Shown in pieces: positions 38,642 through 50,806 of a DNA stretch of 64,000 nucleotides. The stretch is from Krasilnikovozyma curviuscula (Eukaryota > Basidiomycota > Tremellomycetes > Cystofilobasidiales > Mrakiaceae). The stretch spans positions 22,334 through 86,333 of the forward strand of contig MVAQ01000079.1 in assembly GCA_014825775.1 (NCBI GenBank). Reading direction: 5' to 3'. A model generated the notes under the pieces. It searched no databases. It saw only the letters and a program-made list of their open reading frames with translations, and had not been told where the DNA came from. Numbering within the stretch: the stretch's first letter is position 1; the number at the start of each line of letters is the position of its first letter. A program made the translations under genes and the position numbers.

Positions 38642-41600
38642 TTAAGCGTGATTCTTGGCCTCTTCAGGGACCCACTCCTTCCAGGCCTGTTACAACATGA
38701 TGATTGGAGTCGTCAGATAATTAGGTACACGTAGACAAAGGAACGCAATGAAGGTCACTCACCTTGACCTCGGATGGGATTCTTCCTTCCTGGTAACCCT
38801 CAAGACCACCCAACGGCATTTTCTTGGCAAGGGACTCGACCCAGAGTTGAGCCAGCTTAGCGTTGTTGATGAGTGGCAGACCGAAATCGACAGCGTTTCT
38901 GAAGAGGAAGAAGAACATGCACACGCATCAGACAATGAGAATCACTAGACTGAGAAATTACAGATTCTCACCTTCGAGCCACATAGTCCTCATCAAGAAC
39001 ATCTCTTCCACGTTGCTTAGCAAGGTTGATGACGGACTGGATCTCGTTCTCCTCGAAAACCTCGTTCAGTTTGCGCTTATCCTGCTTGGGGAAGAAGATT
39101 TTCTTGGCTGACACATATGGGATGCTGTTGAGGAAAGATTCAACAGTTGCCGAGGAACAGTAGAGTTTGAAGCCCAGGTCAATGAGTCCCTTAGCAACTG
39201 ACTTCATCTCTGGTTTAGAAATGTCACCGCCGAGAAGGACGCCAGATCCAGCCTTAGGAATTCTGAACCCAGTAGTAGAGAGCAGAGAGGCCCAGTATGC
39301 TTCGTGAATGTCTTTTCCGAAAGAAGCAACTTCCCCGGTAGAGGCCATTTCTGGAAAGGATGGAACATATCAGCAGAGGCGCAAACGCAAGAAAGCCAAG
39401 TTGCCAACTCACCGACACCCAAGAATGGATCTGATATGAATGGAAAGTAAAAAGCGCATTAGAGCTTACTTTCATACATTGAGACAGAAGAAACCAGACT
39501 TACCGGCACCTCCTAATCTGGTCCAACTAAAGTGGGGAACCTTGATGGCGACGTAGTCTCGCTTCTCATTCATGAGATCAATTGGCTCTGGAACATCCTG
39601 GTCCATAATAGCGGCAGTTGCAACATCAATGAAGTTGTGCCCCAAAACTTTGGAGACGAATGGGAATGAACGAGAAGCACGCAGGTTGCACTCGATGACC
39701 TTGAGTTCTGGGAGTTGACCTTCAGCAGCTGGCTTCCTGATGATTTGCATGTTGAATGGACCAGAGATTTCAAAGGCTTTGGCAACCTTAACAGCGATTT
39801 CCTTCAGTCGAGCGAGATCCTCGTCGAGGAGGGAGAAAGGTGGCAAGACGAGCGTAGCATCACCAGAGTGGACACCAGCGTTTTCAACGTGTTCAGAGAC
39901 AGCGTGGACGAGTAGTTTACCCTTGTGAGCGACAGCATCGACATCGATTTCCTGAGCGTCATCGATGAACTTGGTGATAACGACTGGGTGATCTGGGGAG
40001 ACATCAGCGGCCATTGACAAGAAATGGTTTAGGGTGGACTCATCCCAGACCACGTTCATAGCAGCACCGGACAAGACGTAAGATGGACGGATGAGGACTG
40101 GGTAGGTGACTCTGTTGGCAAATTCCTTGGCGGCATCCAAGCTGGTAACTTCACACCAGTCTGGCTGATCAACACCAATGCTGTCGAGAATGGACGAAAA
40201 CTTATGACGGTCTTCAGCGTTGTCAATCATGTCTGGATCAGTTCCCAAGACGTTTACACCAGTTTCCTTGAGACGAAGAGCAATGTTTTGTGGAAGTTGA
40301 CCTACGAAACAAATGACAAAAGCAAATCAATAAACCGCCAGTAAATCGAATTTGTTTCATGAACTCACCTCCAACAGAGACAATGACACCATCGGCACCT
40401 TCCAACTCGTAGATGTCCATGACTCTCTCCCAACCCAACTCTTCGAAGTAAAGTCTGTCGGCCTCGTCGAAATCGGTGGAAACAGTTTCAGGGTTGTAGT
40501 TGATCATAATGGTCTTCTTTCCCATGGATCTGACCTTTCGAGCGCAAGTGACGGCACACCAATCAAACTCAACGGAAGAACCGATACGGTAGACACCAGA
40601 TCCCAAAACCATGGTACCCTTGTCCGTGAACTCAAGGTCGTGTTCGGAAGCGTTGTAAGTGGTGTAGAGGTAGTTGGTGTGGGCTGGGTACTCAGCAGCA
40701 AGAGTATCGATTCTCTTGACAAATGGAGTGACACCGAGCGACTTTCTGTGGGCTCGGACAGCATCCTCATTCGACTTGACCAAGTCAGCAATTTGAGGAT
40801 CGGAGAAGCCAGCCTTCTTGGCAGTTCGCATGGTATGTTCGTCAATTTGTTCCAGGGAGGTGGCCTTGAGAGTACGGTGAATTGCAACAATGTTGTCCAG
40901 TTTGTGCAAGAACCACTTGTCAATCTTGGTGAGATCGTGGATTCTGTCGACGGTGTAGTCCAAGTTGAGCATAGCATGGGCAATGGCGAACAATCGTCTG
41001 TCGTTGTTGTTGGCAAGTTGATGATCGAGATCCTCTGGCTTCCAGTAAGCCTCGAATCCGTTGAATCGTGGGTCGACTTGACGGATAGCCTTTTGCAAGG
41101 ACTCCTCGAAAGTTCTACCGACAGCCATGACCTCTCCAACAGATTTCATCGCTGAACCCACAGTTCGCTCAACGTACTGGAACTTGGCCAAGTCCCACTT
41201 AGGGATCTTGGTAACGATGTAGTCGAGCGATGGTTCGAAACAGGCGGTGGTGGTCTTGGTTACAGCATTAGGCAATTCGGGGAGGGTATGGCCGAGAGCA
41301 ATTTTGGCAGCAGTGTAAGCAAGCGGGTAACCGGTGGCTTTGGAAGCAAGGGCACTGCGGCGGAAAGCAATATCAGAGAAGAGTCATGGGGCAATGACGA
41401 ACCAAATCGTTTGTACTCACGAAGATCTGGATAGACGGGCATTCATTTCGATAACCATGTACTCCCTCTTGTTTGGATTCAGGGCGTACTGGACGTTACA
41501 TTCACCAACGACGCCGACGTGACGGACGATCTTGATAGCAGCAGTTCGGAGCATGTGGTACTCATCATCGGTCAAAGTCTGGGAAGGAGCAACGACAATG

Positions 41601-42798
41601 GAATCACCAGTGTGTGTACCGAGGGGGTCGAAGTTCTCCATGTTACAACAGATGATGGTATTCTAGAGTACCAAGAGCGTTATCAGTTACTGTGATCTGA
41701 GTTGTAGAACACAGATGACTCACATCGGCAGCGTCACGGACGACTTCGTATTCAACTTCCTTCCAGCCCTTCAAAGATTTCTCAATGAGAACCTGAGGAG
41801 ACAAACTCAGAGACTTGGCCGACAGATCACGGAGTTCATCCTCATTTTCAGCGAAACCAGAACCGAGACCACCAAGGGAGAAAGCAGAACGAAGAATGAT
41901 TGGGTAACCAATTCTTTCAGCTGCCTTGAGAGCCGCATCGACGGTGGAGACGGCAGTAGAGTTGGCGGCTGGGATGTCAATCTCTGATGTGGAGAAGCGG
42001 CAGGGGCGAAAGAGAGAATTTTCTCGTGTGAGTGAAAGGCGCTCTAAGAACAAAATCGAATACTATCTAACCTTCAAGAGCTTTGCAGAAAAGATCTCTG
42101 TCTTCAGAGATCTCCAAAGTTCTGATTTGAGTACCAAGAACTTGGACACCCAATCGGTCCAAGATACCCATCTTGTCGAGCTGAATACCAACATTGAGGG
42201 CTGATTGACCACCGAAAGTCAACAGAATACCGTCTGGTCTCTCCTTCTCAAGAATAGCAGCCACATAATCCGCAGTGATTGGAAGGAAGTAGATCTGGTT
42301 GGCGAGATGGTGGGAGGTTTGAATAGTGGCAATGTTGGGGTTAACTAGGATCGTCTCGATGTTGGATTCTCTGAGAGCCTTGATAGCCTGAGATCCTGTG
42401 AGAGTGCGTAAAGATAATAGTCAGCGACCAAACAGCAAGAGAAAAAATTGGCACGTCCGCTTTCAGCGTGAAGAAAAAAAAGTCTACTAACCTGAATAAT
42501 CGAACTCTCCAGCTTGACCAATGGAAAGACCTCCAGAACCAACGACCATCACTCTCTTGACATCTGGCTTAAGGATCTTGGGCAAGACCTTGGCGGAGAT
42601 CTTCCTGGCCAGCGCAGAGGGCGAGTTGAGAGTTGGCTCTTCGCCTTCGTGGTAGGCACCAACAGCAGGAGCAGCGACAGCTCTGGTTGGCTTTGTTTGA
42701 GCAACAAAGCGAGATGCACTTGTCGAGAAAGCACGTCTAGTGTTGCCCCTTTTAAGTAAGGTGAAAGACGATTTGATAGCTGAAGATGCGACCGACAT
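38642..42798 (-). CDS. CPA2: Carbamoyl-phosphate synthase large chain, arginine-specific, mitochondrial
   Basis: This subunit makes carbamoyl phosphate from glutamine-derived ammonia, bicarbonate and two ATP for arginine synthesis, paired with a separate glutaminase subunit. The N-terminus [21 protein letters not shown] reads as a mitochondrial presequence. The first ATP-grasp half has [54 protein letters not shown] and [21 protein letters not shown]. The second half has [54 protein letters not shown] and [22 protein letters not shown]-terminal MGS-like allosteric domain begins [18 protein letters not shown]. No glutaminase or aspartate transcarbamylase domain is attached, which separates it from the pyrimidine CAD/URA2 enzyme. 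Start at 42798, stop TAA at 38642-38644. Confidence 0.96.
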
Positions 42799-43280
42799 CT
42801 TGAGCGATGAAAATTTGGAGTAAAAAGTAAACGGCTGCTGTGGTGAGACCGTTTATGGAATGGGTTGGCAAAGGTAGTTCTCCAAGTAGCTGGAATACAA
42901 AGTAAACAGGCAAAAGTCAGTAAAAAATTTTGAGAAAGAGGTGGGTGTGCTTAGATAAAAACCGAGATGGGGTTAAAAAGGTACGTACTCGTCTGAAGTT
43001 CTCTCTGTGAACATTCACCAACACACCACAGAACGGGGAGGAGGAATGGGATGAAGGGGAAGAAAGGAGGATATCTAGCAAAGGCGAAGATGGGGTGCAG
43101 GATCACGTCGCAAATGCAAAGATTTTTGCTCTGACTCTGATCCGCCACGAGAATTTTTTGCGCGGCTGTTCTGATTTGTTTACTTTTCGCGAGAGTACAG
43201 CGATAGGTAAGATGACGAGGTGTTCACTTGTGTTTTATCTGTCTCGGGAGATCCATGAAAAATCGAAGGTCGAAGAGATA
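42799..43280. promoter_or_regulatory. CPA2 upstream region
   Basis: About 480 bp between CPA2 and the next gene. A TGACTC core (Gcn4-type) lies at 43132-43137, about 335 bp from the start; one copy is close to chance expectation. A 13-codon upstream frame starts at 43014 on the minus strand but does not resemble the arginine attenuator peptide. Confidence 0.35.
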
Positions 43281-45709
43281 TCATAGCCACCTTGCGGGTC
43301 TCTGCTCTTCAATGTCCCCGTTCGCTGACCCGTCACCCAGACCAATCACCATCGTTTTACCACCTATTCTGATGGGTTGTTTTAGAACAATCTCTCTCGT
43401 TCTGTGCAAGGACTCGATGTCGTTGACTCTTGACATTACAGACTCCAACATCTCGTCAACTGAAACAAGGCGAGGAAAGAGGTTGTATGTGAGTAATTTT
43501 GATGTAGATAGAAAGATGTAGAGTCAAGCAGAACTTACAGCCATCTTCTGAAACGATAGATTTAACAGCATTTTGGGTTAGGTGGGAGTCAAGGCGGACT
43601 CGGTGATGAATATCGATGTGAATGACGTTCAGATGATCCAGAGGGTGGATGAAATCGGGTCGAGTCATAAGCTGCAGGGCTCAATGTGGTGAGTATTCTG
43701 TAAGATCTATGAACCTGATTCAGAATTACTCACCTGTCGGGCTTTATTGAATGTTACAGCCTTCATTTCATCAAAGCCAGTGATATCCGTTTCCTGAGCC
43801 GCGTTGACATCAAGGACAACCGCGCCAGGTTCTTGACTCTCCACAATTTCGTCAGGTGAGGCCTCTTGAGAATCGGTCTGAGCTAGATCCCTTAGAAGCA
43901 GCCATGAGCAAGAAGCCCACTTCATGTCATCCATCACGTCATCATCACAGTCTGGGATGAGACCTATTTGGGATAAGATCCACTCCCTCTCATGTAGCAT
44001 CATCCATCGAGCTTCGTCTAGCATGTTGCGACTCCTGGCCAACCTTGAGATATAACTAGTTCTTCCACCTACGATCTTCACACATTCTCTGAAGACAGCA
44101 TCGCTTTCAAGCTCTGGCCCAGTCTCTGATGTAATTGGTGAGATAGAAGTCAACTTCGACTGTCGAGTTCGAACTTCGCCAGCCAATCCGCCGCCTTGTC
44201 GTCTGTAGGCCGCTCTAAGAGACTTGAGGGCTGAGACAGCAGCATCAAAGGGAAGATCGTAGACTGAGAGAATCAGCATCCTGTAAAAGAGATGAATGGA
44301 TCAGCAACTATTGCAACTATGAGAGGGTCCCACAGCAAGCTGAACCTACCGGGACGCGTTCTTGCGGAGAGTATCGTAGGGCCAGAAATCATCGCTGGAC
44401 AACACCATCGTCAAAATTCCAGATTGAGCCCAACTCTCAGCCCGTGTTTGTAGTTGGTGGAGTAATGAGTGCCCTTCTTTGTCATTTGGAAAGAGGTGAA
44501 CATCTTTGAGGGAAAGTTGGTCAGACACCCATGCTTTCCGTGATGGTTCAGGCAGGAGACCCAGCTTACTGTTGATGACCAAACAAAGTGGTCGTCCATG
44601 CTTCCTAGTATAAGTTATGGCAACCTTCTCGAGCTTGTTCAAAGCCCTTTCAATGTCGAGTCCAGCACCACCTTCCCTAGGATCTCGTCGCTGGAAAAGG
44701 CCAGCCTGACTATCTTCGTAGTAATCGAAGTTAAGCGCTTTTCCTAGTCTCAGCCTGAAAACTTCTAGGTCTGGGTGTGCATCAGTGAAAGCACAACCTT
44801 CAGCGTCTATGGCTCTCATGGCATCTATGATCAAACGAAGTGGTGAGATGTGTCAGCGGTCGCGGCTGGTAGTCATACTTACCGATCATCATAGAGCCTT
44901 TCCCCGTGCCTCTGCTTCCCAGTAGGATGAAGTAAGATCCTGCTTCCTGCCCAGAGATGATCTATGTTCAATTATAGTGCGTGTCAGTAATTGTCAGAAA
45001 TATATCGAGTGCTTCTGCTGTTTCAGCCCATTGAGTAATTCAAATTCCAGAAAGAAAGGACAGATATAAATTATACTTACCCTGTCAACCTGTTCCTGTT
45101 CAGCTCGTCGAATATGCCCTTCAGAGTGCTCCCGTTTGTTTCTGGAGCGCGCAAACCGGTTAGTGACGGATCAGCTGGGTTTTAAGCTTGTTGCTGCTCA
45201 CTTTCCATATGAAGCATTGCTTATTTCCAAGACCGGATCATATCCAGGAGCAAAGGCGTCTTCCATTCGCTGTAGCACCGCCCCTTCGAAATCAAGGGAA
45301 GTGGTTGCAACTCAGCTCTTATAGCTCCTCTGGTTAAGAGCAATAGTAAATATGACTTACTTTTGTACCACTCCAAATAGGCTACTCCACCACCGAATAA
45401 GATTCCTAAGCCCAGAACGGCGGAGAGGACAGCGTCTCGAGCTGGAGAGCTCTCGCTGAGGAACGAGTGCCATTTACCCCCTCCTTTGTTGCTAGAAGTC
45501 TTGCCTTGAGAAGGAGGGGAAGAGTCGGGAACGGACTTTGGTGCTGGTGGGTCAGTTGAATACTGTCGAGCAGTTGAACGTGCTGGTGAGTTGAGAAGAA
45601 ACAACCTCGGGTGGGCAAGGGAACGATGAGCCGCTACTGCCGTACTTTGTCGGTAGAGAGCTGCAATCTCAGTAAGGTAGAGCCCACCTCGAGCAGACAT
45701 CCTCTGCAT
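43281..45709 (-). CDS. Mitochondrial membrane-linked P-loop NTPase of unknown function
   Basis: The first ATG (45709) opens a clear mitochondrial presequence: MQRMSARGGLYLTEIAALYR, with further Arg/Ser/Ala-rich sequence to ARQYSTD. A Ser/Pro/Lys linker leads to one membrane span, AVLSAVLGLGILFGGGVAYLEWY. The soluble part has Walker A FILLGSRGTGKGSMMIDAM, a likely sensor/Walker B strand RPLCLVINSK, and TMVLSSDDFWPY, then a helical C-terminus with VKIVGGRTSYISRLARSRNM. It ends IEEQRPARWL. The layout is that of AAA/STAND-like ATPases facing the matrix or intermembrane space. I cannot name the family member. It lies in tandem 150 bp downstream of a dioxygenase gene. Exon borders near 45,000-45,200 are less certain. 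Confidence 0.75.
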
Positions 45710-45858
45710 TGCCGGAGATGGAACGACCAAAGTTGTGATAGAGGCAGAATTGCCCCGTTTCTTCCTTGGCACAGCTTGCGGCGATCAAGAGTGAAAGGTA
45801 AACAAACTCCATACAAATTGTCTAAATTCACTACAACCTCCCCCTTTTGAAAGCACAT

Positions 45859-47199
45859 TCAGATAGCAACGTCTCTAGAATTCGCTAAACTAGCGCTCAG
45901 CAGCTCATTGAAGAGCTCAAGCGACGTCTGAACTTTTTCAGAAGGATTGACATGTTGATGTACAGGATTGAGTGTGGTATCATCGTCGGGCTTTTTTTGG
46001 AAGAAGCAAAGCGAGTTAGATGTTGTAGGCATTCAGTAGATATTGATGTGGTCTTTTACCTGTGCGAAATAGGCCATAGAGTAGCGTCCCTTCATCTCGC
46101 CCAGTGTCTGTGGGTATGTAACGCGATGCAGGGTTGCACGGTAATTTGATGCACTCCATTTCTCCATTACCAATCCCACGTTGACAACAAGAGCATTGGG
46201 GGGCGCTGGGTACCAGTACGGGGAGTCGGAGGGAGGAGGGTTTTGAGCGCTGTACATCGACGTGTCTTCTGATGCCGGTGGAAGATAGACTTCGAGGCCT
46301 GGAGTAGCGTTTGTCGGTTCTTGGAACAGTAAAGTAAGGCTACCCCAGTCATGGTGAGCTGAGGGAACGTTGATTCGAATTCAGCGATGCGCACCGTGGT
46401 AAAGCACAACCCCAGACGTCAAACAGGAACTCACCTCCTGCGCGAATGTCCATCCCTGAAAGCTTAGCCGAGTCAGACTCAGAGAGCGGTGGGTAATGGA
46501 TAAGAGATAGTCCGTTGTTCTTTCCAAAGGTGTGAGATCCGCTGAAGTGTTTTAATGGGACCTGTAGATAAGAGAAGTGACCGGGTGTGAGCGTCTGTTT
46601 TCTGCAGCCTTCCGGTCGGCCAGAAGGGGCGTACCTCAAGTGCTTGAGCAAACAGCTCCATGAGTAGGATACTAATGTCATAGCATCCTTGAAGAAAGTC
46701 GTCCGTCTGGCTCAATATCTCTGGTACCAGCTGCACAGGCGTGCGTGGTTCGTCTCGGGAAAGCTTTCCAATCGAGTAGGACTCCTTGTTATCTTTCTTT
46801 CCGTAAGACAGGTTTTGTTTACCAGCTTTGAAGTATCCTCTTCCATAGGCATCTGACGTGAAGGCTTCTTTAGCCTGAGGGCGTACAGGAGAAGACATGA
46901 GAAGAGTTGAGACGTTAACTGAGGCAGGGATACGGCACTCACTTCGAGAGGCTGGGCGTAGAACTCTTTGGCTTTGGAGAACATTTCGACAATGTCTTTC
47001 TCTGGGATTACCGATTGTTTGATGGCAAGAAATCCCACTATTGAATGGCACGGTCAGTGCAATCGTCCCGTCAGTACTGTCTTCTTGCCGTCTTACCTGT
47101 TGCCAGCGCTTCCTTGACCATTTCAGCTTGCTGCTGCTTGGTCAGAGGGGAATCTGAGCTGATGTCTACCAGAGGAATCACGTTCTGAGCCAAGGTCAT
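45859..47199 (-). CDS. 2-oxoglutarate/Fe(II)-dependent dioxygenase (isopenicillin-N-synthase-like)
   Basis: A soluble double-stranded beta-helix oxygenase of about 350 aa. It starts MTLAQNVIPLVDISSDSPLT, the usual PxxDxS N-terminal strand of the DIOX_N domain. GFLAIKQSVIPEKDIVEMF and KEFYAQPLEAKEAF follow. The iron site is visible: His-x-Asp in GAHHDWGSLTLLFQEP and the distal His in YRATLHRVTYP. The 2-oxoglutarate-binding Arg and Ser are in GRYSMAYFAQ. Between them, LVVNVGLVMEKWSASNYRATL matches the family core. It ends SLANSRDVAI. Such enzymes hydroxylate or desaturate diverse small molecules, so the substrate is open. Start at 47199. Confidence 0.88.
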
Positions 47200-48598
47200 C
47201 TTGAAGAAGGAGTCGTGGTTGGGGAGGATGAATCAAGACGCCGTTAGCGAGAGCACTTAAGATGGCTGGAAGCTCTCCAGAGAAGAAGTTATGATCTGAT
47301 TAGAGCTCAAGAAAGACAAATTTTTGGTTGGTGAGATTAGTAAGACTCCGGAATAGATCCCTGTTGGTGATTGTTGAGCTTTACTTATCTCCTCCGAGCT
47401 CTTTGGCGCGGACAACACGGTACAGAGCCCAATTTTCTTTCCTTCCACCACTGTGTAAATCTATAAGTTACATACAACCGCATCAGCTGCAAGTGGTACG
47501 TTGCTCTGGCCAATTGGTGCAAGCTGTCCAAGCTACCTTCAAGTCTCGCTATAGAATAATCTGGGCAGCCGACAGAACGAAATATTGATTATCAGATCAA
47601 CCTGGGCTTGTCGTTTTCTTTGTTTCAGCTTTTGGACCGCCACTTTCCATTGTTGTGCAATGAGAAGCATAGTTCTTGTAGAGACTGGCGTGTGATGGTT
47701 GGTTTATTTGTTCAGCGCAGCTCCGTTGCTAGAACTCTGTCGCAATACCGAACTCCAAACCTAAAGAACGTAGCCAGTGTTACACAGTTGTATCTTTCAA
47801 CCTATATCACACTTTCCAGGATGAGCCGAGCTTCAGTTCTTCATTTTGTCTGATTTCTCCCACGACTGCTCTTGAAATAGGATCCATTACATAGAATCTA
47901 ATCAGCACTCCAATAGAGAAGCTAAGTTTCTCAGGCAGTGATCGTGGTCAATCATGTTGGGGTTGCCGCCTAAAGATGGCGAAGATACCAACACCCAAGG
48001 TCCCAAGACCGAGTTCAAAGCTAGCTCACACTACCAACCAGCTTTGAGAGAGAGGCTATGACTCATAAGAAACTGAATGATTTAAATGATAGTAAAGACG
48101 GTATTAGGTCGAGAAAGAAGACCAGGAAAGTGTGGTCTACTTGGAGGTTTCGAAAGCAGCGCCAGGAACTGACGATCTGAAAGTCGCAGCTGTTAGCCGG
48201 GAGCTGACTCGCAGAACAACGCTGAGGAAGAAGGTGGGAGTAATACCTCTCTCAACACCATAGTCGTGTCGCTAGTGGTGTTTCAGCCAAGTAAAGCCGA
48301 GGGCAACGAGCACATTCAGACTACTCTTTTCCTTGAAGGCGGATCTTTCAATGCCAACTTGCTGGATATTCCACCGACTACAACTACACTCTTTCGAACT
48401 ACGACATGGGCTGAAACATCTGGAAAGGCTAGGTTCGGATTGGATTGGGAAGAACTCTGGTCCCCTGCTAGCTGCGCCACCTACGATGGCATCACGTTCC
48501 TCCTCAGGTTGACAACCTAACGCCGAGTCTAATCCTCAACCATCACGACGCCAACCCAAGTCGAGTGAGCCCATTAATCATTCGTCCACGGTACCACG
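47200..48598. other. Long divergent region with a coding-like stretch on the + strand
   Basis: About 1.4 kb between divergent genes. The right part carries open frames with coding-like composition: about 48114-48240 (EKEDQESVVYLEVSKAAPG..) and about 48290-48522 (PSKAEGNEHIQTTLFLEGGSF..). They could be joined in frame by a 52-nt intron (donor GTGGGAGT near 48234, acceptor TTTCAG at 48287). An ATG at 47956 opens a further 35-codon frame (MLGLPPKDGED..). I could not splice these to the gene at 48599. They may be a small undetected gene, a relic, or chance. Confidence 0.3.
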
Positions 48599-50530
48599 AT
48601 GCCTCAGCCAGCTCTCTCCATCACAAACTACCTAAGTCAGTCTCCCTCGCCTGGTGGGGACTCCGCACGTGCAACCTCTCGTCCACCTTCGACGTCGAAA
48701 CTGACTGTCCTTTTCTCGTTTGGGTCCTCCTTTGACACAGATGTCGGCCTCCCATTCATTCAGTCTGACTGGCCTCAAGGTATTGCTGGAGGAAAGACTC
48801 CGTGAGCCAAGCAATCTTCACCAACGTTCGATGAAACGTCAATGGGCCTCACTCTGATTTTGTTTTTTACTGTTTCTTTCCACTTGATTCCTTTCAGTCG
48901 TCCAACTTACGAAGGGCCTCTCAAGGGCATCAAGCTAATTGAGGACTGGAATGAGAAGGTCAAAGCTCGTATGTAACGAACCTGCCTCCCCCGATAAAGG
49001 CGTTTGTTTCTTCCCTTCTCGTGTCCTACCCTTGCTGATGAATACTTCTTTCCATACTCTATCCAAAACCTAAAAGACACTTCAACCATTCCTACTCAAG
49101 CAACTGCTGCCCATCCAATTCTGCCTTACCCCAACCTCAGCATGGAATCTCGTTCTATCAAGTCGTTCAAATCTGAGGCCGAGCTTCTGAACGCAATCAA
49201 AAAGATTCCACTCGAAGGTGTTTTGAGTGTCTTGAGTGCACTGGAAATCAAGAGTACTGGTATGAGTAAGTAGAATGTGCTTATGTTGTTTGCTCTCGCT
49301 TCCAGAACAGCTGCCTGGAACAGAGCACTAGCAAGTGTGAATGATCTGTATAACTGTGGTGACTGACAACTGCGTCTTCCATATTGCAGGCGAAATTGAA
49401 GGAAAGAAAGGAGGCGGCCTTGACTTAGACGGAGAAGATGGTTTGGGTCACTCAGATGTTGGATCTGGCAATGGCACCGTGAGAGTTTCTCCATCGCACT
49501 GCTGCCTCCGTCACTTCACTAACGATATTCTTCCCCTATCTGTAGCCTCATATGGTCTGGAAAATAGGTAAAAGTCCCTTGGGTGACGTAAGTGCTGAAC
49601 GCCATTTGACTGTGTTGAATTGAATACTAATCTCCATCACATTCACCCACAGACTGAGTTCCTCCTCGCTCGTAACCAAAGCAGCAAACCAGGTACTTTT
49701 CAATCTCAGTTACTAATCTTGTGTATCTACTGTGAAGCTCATTGCACTCTCTATGCCGTCCTCTTCTCGCCTGCATTCAGTCCTCGTCGTTAGGAGTATC
49801 CCAGACACATTGTTCCCAGAGGAAGACTGGACCGAATTCTCAACTACCGGAAAGTTCGAGTACAACCCCAAGTCCAAAGCTTCCTGGTGGTGGAGCAGAC
49901 AGGTTACCGGTGCTGAGAGAAGTGGTGTCAAGTACTTTGTCATGACCAGTTACACTCATTGGGTCTTTGGAGTTTTCGATGATGGCTACGAAGGTGCCAA
50001 TGTCAGGTGAGAAGCCACCGTTTACTTTAATTGCCTCTTTGTAATATTACTGGTGCTTAATCACCGGTTTCCGCTATGTTCTTCAGTCGTGTCATGAAGT
50101 TTGATGAAAAGTCCCCCAGCGTTCTCGAAGCTTTCATTTTCTGGGCTGGATCCGCTCTTGGAGACGAGAAAGGATACAAATTTGTGAGCTTTGCTCCCAG
50201 TATTCCGCATGCTTGCTTCAGTCACACTGACCGAATATCCATCTTCGACCTGTTTGTCCTGCTACGTTGTCCGCATACCACTACAGAATCCTGTCAATAT
50301 CAATTCCTTGGCTACCGGTGTCTTCCCCAACAATCCAGCTAGAAGAGCTTCAATGAACAAAGGTAAAAACAGGCCACGACCTGAGATGAGATACGTTCCC
50401 AAGCTGAGCAACGAGAGTGACGTCGAAGATTCGTGAGTTACCCGGTTCCGGTCCAGGCCACCCTTAGGACTTCTTACCGACTCTTTATCTTTCCTTTTTG
50501 AATTTTTTCTTGAAAAGTGATGTTGCTTAG
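48599..50530 (+). CDS. Uncharacterised fungal protein with Trp-rich core
   Basis: I rebuilt about ten exons with frame kept at every junction. The protein starts MPQPALSITNYLSQSPSPGG (Ser/Pro-rich). It continues RPTYEGPLKGIKLIEDWNEK, a helical SFKSEAELLNAIKKIPLEGVL, and an Asp/Gly-rich loop (GKKGGGLDLDGEDGLGHSD). The best-conserved-looking core follows: VLVVRSIPDTLFPEEDW, ASWWWSRQVTGAERSGVKYF, VMTSYTHWVFGVFDDGYEGA and SPSVLEAFIFWAGSAL. The end is basic then acidic: RPRPEMRYVPKLSNESD. The HWVFGVF...VLE..IFW pattern recalls uncharacterised proteins common in basidiomycetes, from memory only. No signal peptide, membrane span or catalytic motif. Function unknown. The start is the first ATG of the continuous frame; 5' exons cannot be excluded. 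Confidence 0.7.
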
Positions 50531-50806
50531 TGATAAACAAGGCATTTTGGAAGTGCCTTCCTCTGAGATCCATCGCCTTCCTGGCGGTTCTCGAGCGGCT
50601 TTCCCATCAGCTGGCGTCTGCTATCAAAGACCAAACAGCTTCAGGTCACTTTTAGAACATAAAAATGTGAAAATATGAAGAGCTAGTGCAATTTATAACG
50701 ATTTATGGTCATGATCCGACAATCTTGAGCACACTTGATTGATTTGCAAACAGTTGAGACGGATAAATATCCCTGTCATTCTTAAATACAATACAAACTA
50801 AACTAT

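Noticed and set aside
40352..41155. 267-codon + strand frame inside CPA2
   Set aside because: It is fully antisense to the unmistakable carbamoyl-phosphate synthase coding exon and has no recognisable domain.
42976..43014. 13-codon upstream frame before CPA2 as an arginine attenuator
   Set aside because: Arginine attenuator peptides belong to the small-subunit gene and have a different conserved sequence. This peptide does not resemble them.
47257..47451. 64-codon minus-strand frame upstream of the dioxygenase
   Set aside because: It has no domain, no splice link to the dioxygenase, and composition like noncoding sequence.
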